Source: JBDSLU01 sp963844435 (GTDB lineage Bacteria; Acidobacteriota; Vicinamibacteria; Vicinamibacterales; Vicinamibacteraceae). Taken from it: a stretch of 64,000 bases of DNA. The notes under the pieces are model-generated. The model was not told where the DNA came from and searched no databases. It saw only the letters and a program-made list of their open reading frames with translations. How positions within the stretch are numbered: the first letter of the stretch is position 1; each line of letters opens with the position of its first letter. A program made the position numbers and the translations under genes. Of this stretch, positions 36,710 to 43,715 are shown piece after piece. The stretch covers positions 1 through 64,000 of the forward strand of contig CAWJOG010000017.1 in NCBI GenBank assembly GCA_963844435.1. The letters are read 5' to 3'.

Positions 36710-37816
36710 CTAGGCCGGCGCGAGCCGGTGCGTCGGGTTGGGCTGTCCAGGCCGGAAGTGTTCCGAGTGGACCAGGCTGATGACCAGGCTCTGCGTGTCG
36801 GCCGCATCGAGGGTCGCCGTGTCGACCGCCGCGGCGAGGCGGGCCGGGTCGCCCTCCGCGCGCAGGTTGACGATCAGCTCGCCGCGCGACAGCTCGCCGT
36901 CGAGGGTGTGCGACAGCTCGGCCACGTGCTCGTTGCGCACCTGGTTCAGCACGGCCAGGTCGCTGTCGCCGCCGACCGGCGTGAGGGTCATCTTCAGGTG
37001 CGCGATCTCGATGCCGTCCGCGTTCAGCCGGCCGGCGATCCGCGCCGCGACGTCGCGCACGAACGCATTGCCGTCGAAGTCCGCGCCGGCCAGCCGGACG
37101 GTGCAGTTGACCCAGCCGAGGAGCGCCTCGCCCTCGCCATAGGTCGCGTAGTCGATGTCGAGATCGGCGTCGGCGGCGCCCTCGTCGCGCGTCAGGACGT
37201 CGATCCAGGCGTCCATGCCCTGGCCGGTCCGCGCCGACACCTCGAAGATCCGCGCCTGCGGATACTCCCGCGACAAGGCCTCGCGCAGCACGGCCACGCG
37301 CGCCGGCTCGATCGCGTCCACCTTGTTGATCAGGATGAGCCCGGCTTCCTCGAGCTGCTTGCGGTAGACGTAGAGGACCTTGGGGCTGAACGACCGGCCC
37401 GGCTCGATGCCGAGCGCGCGCAGCGCCCGCACCGGGTCGACGACGACGCTGAGCGGGGCGACGGTGTAGGCGTCGCCGTACATCCGCCGCAGCGGATAGC
37501 TCACCGAGGCGCGCAGGTCCGTGCAGCTGCCGACCGGCTCGGCGATGAAGACGTCGGGGCGCGTCCCGGCGGCCAGCCGCTCGGCGGCGTCGACGAGCGA
37601 GTTGAAGCGGCAGCAGAAGCAGCCGCCGGTGATCTCTTCGACCGGGAAGCCGTGCGCGGACAGCACGGTGGTATCGACGAGGCCGACGCTCTGGTCGTTC
37701 GTGATCAGCCCGACGCGGCGGCCGCCACGGTCCAGCGCCTCCGCCATCCGCAGGATCGCGGTGGTCTTGCCGGCGCCGAGAAAGCCGCCGACCATGATGT
37801 AACGCGCGGGTGTCAT
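36710..37816 (-). CDS. COG0523/CobW-HypB-type GTPase (metallochaperone), first gene of the operon
   Basis: 368-residue G3E-family GTPase. Walker A GGFLGAGKTT at residues 9-18, the COG0523 metal motif GGCFCCRF (CxCC) near residue 65, Walker B-like DVFIAEPVGSCTDL, and the guanine-specificity motif LILINKVDAI. The usual CobW_C domain is replaced by an unusual C-terminus (TVRLAGADFDGNAFVRDVAARIAG, ELIVNLRAEGDPARL). COG0523 proteins deliver Zn, Co or another metal to a partner enzyme. Start ATG 37816 has no obvious Shine-Dalgarno. The 196 bp upstream has no recognisable gene and presumably holds the operon promoter. Intact frame. Confidence 0.85.
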   Translation of the reverse strand: MTPARYIMVGGFLGAGKTTAILRMAEALDRGGRRVGLITNDQSVGLVDTTVLSAHGFPVEEITGGCFCCRFNSLVDAAERLAAGTRPDVFIAEPVGSCTDLRASVSYPLRRMYGDAYTVAPLSVVVDPVRALRALGIEPGRSFSPKVLYVYRKQLEEAGLILINKVDAIEPARVAVLREALSREYPQARIFEVSARTGQGMDAWIDVLTRDEGAADADLDIDYATYGEGEALLGWVNCTVRLAGADFDGNAFVRDVAARIAGRLNADGIEIAHLKMTLTPVGGDSDLAVLNQVRNEHVAELSHTLDGELSRGELIVNLRAEGDPARLAAAVDTATLDAADTQSLVISLVHSEHFRPGQPNPTHRLAPA

Positions 37817-38012
37817 GCGTTCAGGATTCCGGTGGGCATCATGACCGATGGACCGGGGCCCGCCAAGCCGAAATCCACGGCTCCGGGGCGGCCCGATCCC
37901 ACTGTTCAAAAAGGACTACGCTCCCCGTCCCGCGCGTGATTACCTCCCGATGCTGCTCCCGGTGTTGCTTCCGATGGTCTCTCCAACCCGCCGAAAAAGG
38001 TTGCAGGAAGTG
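37817..38012 (-). promoter_or_regulatory. Upstream region of the terpenoid/radical SAM operon
   Basis: 196 bp with locally lower GC around 37905-37920 and 37990-38010, which is typical of a promoter region here. No convincing coding potential, palindrome or riboswitch was recognised. It must hold the main promoter for the operon, unless transcription continues from the GcvH-like gene. Confidence 0.3.
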
Positions 38013-38459
38013 CTACAGGTGGTCGCGCATCTTGTCGATGGTGGCGTCCAGCACGGCCGCATAGCCGCCGGCGTCGAGCGCCCCGGGGTCCGGGGCGCCC
38101 TCGACCGCGTAGAGCCAGCCGGCGCCGTAGCGGTCCGAGTCGAGCACGTCGAGCGACGTCGCCAGGGCCGGGTTGGCGCCGAGGAACGTCCCTTCGAGGA
38201 CCGAGTAGAGCTCGGTCCGGGCCTTGAACCCCTCGAGCGAACCGATGACCTCGCCCACGCCGACCGCCCCGCCGTCCGGGACCTCGAACTCCAGGTCGAC
38301 GATGTCGCCGAGCATCCGCGCGGCGAACTTCGTCAGGCCGACGCGCCAGCGCCCCGGCTCGGCTTCGAAGACCCAGAAGTGGGACGCCGTGTAGAGCCGG
38401 TCCCAGGGCAGCCGCGTCGAGAACCGCGACCGTTTGTAGTAGATGTCCGGCGTCGTCAT
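38013..38459 (-). CDS. Glycine-cleavage H-like lipoyl-domain protein
   Basis: 148 residues aligning along the length of GcvH-type proteins: ASHFWVFEAEPGRWRVGLTKFAARMLGDIV, VGVGEVIGSLEGFKARTELYSVLEGTFLGANPAL and YGAGWLYAVEG. The candidate lipoyl lysine is K in GSLEGFKARTELYS; canonical proteins have VESVKAxSD, so the context is atypical. No gcvT, gcvP or lipoyl ligase gene is in the window. The start overlaps the M50 protease stop (ATGA). As a stand-alone, divergent H-protein it may act as a lipoyl carrier for something other than glycine cleavage. Intact frame. Confidence 0.78.
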   Translation of the reverse strand: MTTPDIYYKRSRFSTRLPWDRLYTASHFWVFEAEPGRWRVGLTKFAARMLGDIVDLEFEVPDGGAVGVGEVIGSLEGFKARTELYSVLEGTFLGANPALATSLDVLDSDRYGAGWLYAVEGAPDPGALDAGGYAAVLDATIDKMRDHL

Positions 38460-39512
38460 GGCAGCCCCGGCACCGGCATCTTCATGAGCAGGCCCAAGGC
38501 GATCACGAGGCCGGCGAACTGGATCAGCGCCGTGCGATCGCCCTCGACGTTCGGCGCCTCACGGAACGCCTGCACCGCGCCCAGGATGGCGATGAGCACG
38601 AGCAGGCCCTCGCCGGTCACGAGCAGCGCCGCGCCCGTCACGCCCGTCGCGATCCAGCGCTCGGTGCGGTTCAGGGCCTTGAACGCGTGGCCGCCGTCCA
38701 GCTGCCAGACCGGCATCAGGTTGAACAGGTTGATCATCGCGCCCGTGTGGGTGAGCGCCGCCCAGTAGGGCTGCGCGGTCGCCAGGTAGAGCAGGAAGCA
38801 GCCGGCGGCCGCCCCGAAGCCCCAGATGGGCCCGCCGAGGCCGATCCGCGCCTCCTCCTGCACCGTCGCGGGGTGCTGCTTCATGCGGATGAGCGCCCCG
38901 AAGCCGGGGATGAACATCGGCGCGGTCGCCGCCAGGCCGAAGCGCTTCATCGCCGCGACGTGGCCCATCTCGTGGATGTAGATCGACAGCACGAACCCGA
39001 GCGCGAACTTCCAGCCCCAGATCGTCCAGTAGACGCCGAGCGAGGCCAGCATCGAGAAGAACGTGGTGCCCTTGCTCAGCCCGAACAGCAGCAGCTTGCC
39101 CTTGGTCAGCAGGAAGACGCCGACCGCCTTGAACTTCCAGACCAGCAGCGCCGCGGCGGCGATCGCCCCGCCGCTCCAGGCCTTCTTCGCTCCCTCGGCG
39201 GCCGGTTCGGGCGGCGGCGCCGACGCGGGATCGCTCAGGCTGCGGCTCAGCGCCTGCACGCGCTCGCTGATGGTCTGGAACTGCGAGGAGTACCGGCGGG
39301 AGCAGCGTGAGCGCGACGCGCCAGGCTTCGAGCTGGCCGGAGACGTCGCCGCGCTTCTCCGCGGCCCGCGCGGTATCCGCCAGCGACTTCAACTGCTCGG
39401 CATGGACCAGCGTGTGGCAGGCAGGACAGCTCACCGCCGACGGCGGCATGTCCGCTCCGCACTGCCGGCAGCGTGCGTGCCCGGACTCCGGGATCGGCGG
39501 GGGGAAGGTCAT
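38456..39512 (-). CDS. Zinc-ribbon site-2-type (M50) membrane metalloprotease
   Basis: About 351 residues. The N-terminal zinc ribbon CRQCGADMPPSAVSCPAC (CxxC...CxxC) and a helical linker are followed by a multi-helix membrane domain with zinc motif LSIYIHEMGHVAAMKRFG (HExxH) and the second M50 motif NLMPVWQLDGGHAF. Such proteases cut membrane-spanning substrates. A frame change near 39300 joins the linker (EAWRVALTLLPP) to VQALSRSLSD. The start ATG 39512 overlaps the stop of the next upstream gene by four bases and the stop overlaps the GcvH-like start, giving a three-gene coupled unit. Confidence 0.82.
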
Positions 39513-40159
39513 GGGCCGGGCGTCGGGAGGACCGGGGGCGGGGACGCCGGCGCGCCGGGCGCCGCGGCCGCGAAGGGCCCGCTGATGGCGAGCGGCACCG
39601 GCGCCGTGAACTTCCACGCTTCCCAGAGGCCGATGCCGAGGATCACCAGGCTGAACGGGCGTTCGAGGCCGATCATGATCGGCAGGCTCAGGATGGCGGG
39701 GGTCTGCAGGACGATGTCGAGGACGCCCACCCGGCCGGACTCGCGTTCGGCCAGGAACGGCACCCAGCTGAAGGCGATCGCCGCATAGGTCAGGACGACT
39801 GCCAGGACCTGATAGATCACGCCGCCGCGCCCGCCCGTGGCCCACCGCACGGCGCGCCCCACCAGGAAGCCGACCGCGATGGCGATGATCGACAGCTGAT
39901 AGCCGCTGATCTTCGCGACGAGATAGTAGAGCGACGAGCCGACCGCACCGGCGACGAGGCCGGCGCCGAGCGCCCGCCCGAACGCCGCGCCACCGGGGCT
40001 GTCGCCGTGCGCCTGCCGGATCGACACGGTGCAGGCCTCGCAGAACGGCTGCCCGTTCACGTCGAAGTAGTGGCCGCCGATCGGCTGGTGGCAGCCGGTG
40101 CAGTTCCGGGCCGCCGGCGCCGCGCCGAACTCCGCGCGCTCGAACTGCAGATCGTCCAT
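39509..40159 (-). CDS. Zinc-ribbon multi-pass membrane protein, function unknown
   Basis: 216 residues. A LIM-like N-terminal metal site NCTGCHQPIGGHYFDVNGQPFCEAC (CxxC plus CxxC) is followed by four to five hydrophobic helices (ALGAGLVAGAVGSSLYYLVAKI, LSIIAIAVGFLVGRAVRWAT, VIYQVLAVVLTYAAIAFSWVPF, LVILGIGLWEAWKF) and a Pro/Ala-rich tail. It is coupled by ATGA to the M50 protease, which also has a zinc ribbon, so it may be its partner or substrate. No named family recognised. Confidence 0.65.
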   Translation of the reverse strand: MDDLQFERAEFGAAPAARNCTGCHQPIGGHYFDVNGQPFCEACTVSIRQAHGDSPGGAAFGRALGAGLVAGAVGSSLYYLVAKISGYQLSIIAIAVGFLVGRAVRWATGGRGGVIYQVLAVVLTYAAIAFSWVPFLAERESGRVGVLDIVLQTPAILSLPIMIGLERPFSLVILGIGLWEAWKFTAPVPLAISGPFAAAAPGAPASPPPVLPTPGP

Positions 40160-40195
40160 GCGATCAGGCGTGGGCCGGGGGCGGCGGATCGAGCG

Positions 40196-40747
40196 TCACT
40201 TCAGGCACTGGAACACGAGCCTATAGAACTCCGGGTGCGACTGCCAGGTCTGCCCGGTGACGATGCGGCCGTCGCGGACCGCCTGATCGGCGGTGATGTA
40301 GTCGCCGCCGGCCGCCTGGATCTCCCAGCGGCAGTGCTCGTAGGCGGTGACGCGCTTGCCCTTGACCAGGTCCGCCGCCGCGAGGATCTGGACGCCGTGG
40401 CAGATGGCGAACACCCACTTCTGCGCCGCGTCGAAGCCGCGCACGATGTCGAGGACGCGCCGGTCGTGGCGCAGGTACTCGGGCGCGCGGCCGCCGAGCA
40501 CGAGCACGGCCTCGTAGTCGTCGAGGCGCACGTCGTCGAACGTCAGGTCGGACTCGGCGGCGTAGCCGGGCTTCTCGATGTAGGTGTCCCAGCCGGGCTC
40601 GAAATCGTGGATGACCAGGTTGAGGCGGCGCTTGCTGGGCGCGGCGATGCGCGGCGTGAAGCCGGCCTCGAGGAGGCGTTGCCGGGCGTACAGGGTTTCG
40701 AAGCTCTCGCCGGCGTCGCCGGTGATGATGAGGATGGTTCGGGCCAC
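40196..40747 (-). CDS. DJ-1/PfpI family protein
   Basis: 183 residues with the class I glutamine-amidotransferase-like fold: TILIITGDAGESFETLY (conserved Glu), YEAVLVLGGRAPEYL and the nucleophile elbow VFAICHGVQILAAADLVKGK (Cys-His). Related proteins are glyoxalase/deglycase-like or stress hydrolases. It starts at GTG 40747 and is divergent from nagB. Intact frame. Confidence 0.85.
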   Translation of the reverse strand: MARTILIITGDAGESFETLYARQRLLEAGFTPRIAAPSKRRLNLVIHDFEPGWDTYIEKPGYAAESDLTFDDVRLDDYEAVLVLGGRAPEYLRHDRRVLDIVRGFDAAQKWVFAICHGVQILAAADLVKGKRVTAYEHCRWEIQAAGGDYITADQAVRDGRIVTGQTWQSHPEFYRLVFQCLK

Positions 40748-40829
40748 GCGCGATTGTGGGATCGTCCCGGCTCATCTGGCAAGCCTGCTGCCCGGGGCCG
40801 CTGTCGCTGCGGCCGGCCATCTGGTCGGA

Positions 40830-40835
40830 TAGCAT
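40830..40835 (+). promoter_or_regulatory. Leaderless-type -10 box for nagB
   Basis: TAGCAT, then exactly seven bases (GGCAGGG), then ATG at 40843. The box overlaps another in-frame ATG at 40834, which argues against that one as the start. Confidence 0.45.
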
Positions 40836-40842
40836 GGCAGGG

Positions 40843-41589
40843 ATGGTTCACGTCGTCCGATACGAGTCACCTCATGACTGGGCCGAGCACGTCGCCGCGC
40901 GCTTCGCGTCGTTCCTCGCCGACGAGCCGGCCGCGCGCGTCGCGCTGCCGACCGGCGCCACGCCCGAGCCGGTCTACGCCGGCATCATCGAGGCCGTCCG
41001 CGCCGGCATCGCCTCGTTCCGCCGCGCCCAGGTCTTCCTGCTCGACGAGTTCGGCGGCGTGCCACCGGATGCCAAGGGCCGCTGCGACGTCATGCTGCAC
41101 CGGTCGCTGCTCGACCACGTCGATCTGGCCCCGCGGCACTACCACCGCCTGGATCCGGAGGCCGAGGATCTGGCGGCGATGTGCGCGGCCTACGACGCGT
41201 CGATGACGCCGCCGCTCGATCTGATGGTGCTCGGCATCGGCCGCAACGGCCACGTCGGCATGAACGAGCCGGGTACGTCGCCCGAGAGCGCGACCCGACG
41301 CGTCGAGCTCGCTCCGAGCACGACCCAGGCCAGCGTCCGGTACTTCGGCGAGGGCGCCGCGCTGCCGACCTGGGGCGTCACGATCGGGCTGTCGGCGATC
41401 CTCGCGGCGCGCACGATCTGGATCCTGGCTACCGGCGAGACCAAGGCCGACATCGTCCGCGACGTGCTGCTCGAACCGGTCTCGACCACGCGTCCGGCCT
41501 CGCTGCTGCGCGGCCACCCGAACTGCTGGTTGTTCGTGGATGCTGCTGCCGCGGCGAAGCTGCCGGTCGGCGTGCTGTCGCGCGGCTGA
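40843..41589 (+). CDS. nagB: Glucosamine-6-phosphate deaminase/isomerase family
   Basis: 248 residues. Converts glucosamine-6-phosphate to fructose-6-phosphate and ammonia. Motifs: ARVALPTGATPEPVYAGI (phosphate loop), QVFLLDEFGGVP (catalytic Asp of the LDE motif) and LGIGRNGHVGMNEPG (His and Glu of the active site; the Asn variant is the one common in Gram-positive NagB). The C-terminal part, LAARTIWILATGETKADIVRDVLLEP, matches. Length is normal for short NagB. 6-phosphogluconolactonase is a related alternative but lacks the NEPG motif. Intact frame. Confidence 0.85.
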   Translation: MVHVVRYESPHDWAEHVAARFASFLADEPAARVALPTGATPEPVYAGIIEAVRAGIASFRRAQVFLLDEFGGVPPDAKGRCDVMLHRSLLDHVDLAPRHYHRLDPEAEDLAAMCAAYDASMTPPLDLMVLGIGRNGHVGMNEPGTSPESATRRVELAPSTTQASVRYFGEGAALPTWGVTIGLSAILAARTIWILATGETKADIVRDVLLEPVSTTRPASLLRGHPNCWLFVDAAAAAKLPVGVLSRG

Positions 41590-41592
41590 CGA

Positions 41593-42060
41593 TCAGCGCC
41601 CGTCCGCTTTCTCGCGTGCCAGCAGCGTCGCTTCCAGGGCTGGAAGCTGGGCGGTGTCTTTCAGTCGACCCGTCGACCGCTTGCTCGCAATGACGCGCTC
41701 CAGCGGCAGAACGCGCAGCGACGTGCCGTCCACCGTTCGTTCGAGCGCCCGCTCGTACTCGAGGTCGAACGCTTCGAGGCCGTGAGCCGTCAAGACGACG
41801 TCGATACGCGACAGTCCATCGCCCCCGAAGGCTGGCGGCTGTACGCCGAAGCCCGAGATCCAGAATCCCCCGGCTTCTCTTGCCGCCTCGACGATTCGTG
41901 CATCGTCGACTCCAGCGAACCAGATGTCGATGTCCTGGGTGGCAAGAGGCGCTCCCTCGATGAGGGCGGCACCCATTCCGATGACGAGGAACCGGACGCC
42001 TCGTTCCGACAAGGCGTGGAACAGCCGCCGTTCAGCGGGCGTCAGCGCGAAGTCGTCCAC
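41593..42060 (-). CDS. Nucleotidyltransferase-fold protein (AbiEii/DUF6036-like)
   Basis: 155 residues. Nucleotidyltransferase core RFLVIGMGAALIEGAPLATQDIDIWFAG with the TxDID metal motif, and VLPLERVIASKRSTGRLKD typical of this class. It overlaps by 29 bp a small helical protein upstream. Small NTase plus helical partner pairs are often toxin-antitoxin-like modules. Local GC is lower than in the neighbours. Function not shown by sequence alone. Intact frame. Confidence 0.72.
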   Translation of the reverse strand: MDDFALTPAERRLFHALSERGVRFLVIGMGAALIEGAPLATQDIDIWFAGVDDARIVEAAREAGGFWISGFGVQPPAFGGDGLSRIDVVLTAHGLEAFDLEYERALERTVDGTSLRVLPLERVIASKRSTGRLKDTAQLPALEATLLAREKADGR

Positions 42061-42247
42061 GGTTCAGACCCAGGCGCAACCGTTCGGTGGGCGACAACTC
42101 CAGGCATCGGAGCGCGTGGTACACGTCTCCAGCATCGATGCCGGCATGGGCGGCGGCGATTTCGTGGGCCCGGCGCCAGAGTGACTCGGAATGAGCCGCC
42201 CAGGCCCGCTGGTCGTCGGTCAGACCGTCATCGACATCGGGCTCCAC
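42032..42247 (-). CDS. Small helical partner of the nucleotidyltransferase
   Basis: 71 residues from GTG 42247 (VEPDVDDGLTDDQRAW): predicted all-helical, acidic start and basic end (HALRCLELSPTERLRLGLNRGRLRADAR). The 3' end overlaps the NTase start by 29 bp. The GTG is chosen because upstream residues are unlike protein and run into the divergent GDPD promoter. No named family; antitoxin-like by size and pairing only. Confidence 0.55.
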   Translation of the reverse strand: MEPDVDDGLTDDQRAWAAHSESLWRRAHEIAAAHAGIDAGDVYHALRCLELSPTERLRLGLNRGRLRADAR

Positions 42248-42362
42248 CGTGCCATTATCTCCGAGCTGCGGGGTTCCGGTGACGTCAGGAAGGACCAGGC
42301 CGCGCCATCCGCGACCCGGTCGACACACAACTGACACAGAGTACCTGTGAAGAATCGAGCGG

Positions 42363-43307
42363 ATGAAAGACCTGGCGTTCACGCTGGTGACCGTCGCGCT
42401 GCCCGCCCTGATGGTCGTGATGTCCGCTCGCCCCGTGCCTGCGCCGGCTGACGCCTTCGTCGTCGCGCATCGCGGCGCATCGGGCTACGCGCCCGAGCAC
42501 ACCATCGCCGCCTACACGCTCGCGCTCGAGCAGGGCGCCGACTACGTCGAGCAGGACCTCACGATCACCAGCGACGGCGTGCTCGTCTGCCTGCACGACG
42601 ACACGCTCGAGCGGACGACCGACGTCGAGGCGCGCTTCCCGGATCGCGCGGTCGTCGAGAACGGCCCCGGCGGCCAGCCGGCGAAGCGGTGGTATGCGAA
42701 CGACTTCACGCTCGCCGAGCTGAAGACGCTGGACGCCGGGTCGTGGTTCGATGCGCGGTTCGCCGGGGCGCGGATCCCGACCTTCGAGGAGGCGATCGCG
42801 CTGGTGAAGGGCCGCGCCGGCATCTTCCCGGAGCTGAAATCGCCGGCGCGCCTCAACGCGCGCGGCGCCGACGTCGAGCAGGCGGTGGCCGGCGTGCTGG
42901 CGAAGCACGGCCTGACCGATGCGCAGGTGAAGGGCCGGCCCGCGGTCTACCTGCAGTCCTTTGAAGAGAAGACCGTGCGGCGCCTGGCGACGCTGCTGCC
43001 GGCGGTGCCGCGGACGTTCCTGCTCGGGGGGAAGGAGGCGGCGCGCTGGCTGACCGCGGACGGCCTGCGCGAGGTGAAGACGTTCGCGACCGCGATCGGT
43101 CCGGCGCGGCAGTTGATCGAGGCGCGCCCGGCGATCGTGGCCGACGCGCACGCGGCGGGGCTCGCCGTCGTGCCCTACACCTTCCGCCAGGGGCCCGGCT
43201 CGGGCGACGCCGGGCGCGAGGCGGCGCGCGCCGACATGCGCCGCTTCCTCGTCGACTACCGCGTCGACGGGCTGTTCACCGACAACCCCGATCTGTTCCC
43301 GCGCTGA
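42363..43307 (+). CDS. Glycerophosphodiester phosphodiesterase, secreted
   Basis: 314 residues with a signal peptide (AFTLVTVALPALMVVMSARPVPAPADA). GDPD TIM-barrel motifs: VVAHRGASGYAPEHTIAAY (catalytic His, Arg), YVEQDLTITSDGVLVCLHDDTLERTTD (metal Glu/Asp and second His), FPELKSPA and GLFTDNPDLF. It hydrolyses deacylated phospholipids to glycerol-3-phosphate, like periplasmic GlpQ. AAGAAT lies 7 nt before the ATG, a weaker version of the leaderless layout. Intact frame. Confidence 0.92.
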   Translation: MKDLAFTLVTVALPALMVVMSARPVPAPADAFVVAHRGASGYAPEHTIAAYTLALEQGADYVEQDLTITSDGVLVCLHDDTLERTTDVEARFPDRAVVENGPGGQPAKRWYANDFTLAELKTLDAGSWFDARFAGARIPTFEEAIALVKGRAGIFPELKSPARLNARGADVEQAVAGVLAKHGLTDAQVKGRPAVYLQSFEEKTVRRLATLLPAVPRTFLLGGKEAARWLTADGLREVKTFATAIGPARQLIEARPAIVADAHAAGLAVVPYTFRQGPGSGDAGREAARADMRRFLVDYRVDGLFTDNPDLFPR

Positions 43308-43312
43308 CGCGC

Positions 43313-43682
43313 TTACGCGCTGGCCGGCCGGCCGCAATCGGCGATCGAGATCAGGCGTGCCAGGCCCGGCACGTAGGTGTCCACGTCGCGTGCCTGGAGC
43401 AGCGTTGCCAGCGGGCCGAGGACGAGCGCGTCGAGCTCGACGATCGTCCGCTTGGGCCTGACGCCTTCGGGCAACAGCGGCCGGACGTAGCCGGCGAAGA
43501 AGCGCGTCGCCTCGCCCAGCGACTCCCACACTTCGAACGTCTTCCAGCCGTCGACCGACGGCCCGGCGCCGTGCGCGATGAAGCCCGGCGCGTCCTTCAG
43601 CTCGGTCTCGAGCGCGGCCAGCATGCCGTCGTAGCCTTCAGCCGTCTGTCCCGGCACGTCCGCAATCACGAGTACCTGCCAT
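43313..43682 (-). CDS. Antibiotic-biosynthesis-monooxygenase-like dimeric barrel protein
   Basis: About 122 residues of ferredoxin-like alpha/beta barrel: VIADVPGQTAEGYDGMLAALETELKDAPGFIAHGAGPSVDGWKTFEVWESLGEATRFF. The usual start MQVLVIADVPG is recovered if one base is removed from the ATGGCAGGT at 43674-43682, so the gene probably begins at 43682 with a one-base insertion. Small proteins of this fold are heme or quinol oxygenases, or stress-related; no specific role is inferred. Convergent with GDPD. Confidence 0.68.
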
Positions 43683-43715
43683 TTGCGTGTCTCCCGAATT
43701 CGTCTGTTTCCGTGT

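Noticed and set aside
40843..41589. Asp to Asn change in the GIGxDGH motif of NagB as a possible inactivation
   Set aside because: GIGxNGH with NEPG is the normal variant in many bacterial NagB proteins, so it is not an anomaly.
43332..43682. Possible second small + strand gene opposite the barrel protein
   Set aside because: No protein-like sequence on the + strand; the minus-strand frame has a clear monooxygenase-like fold pattern.
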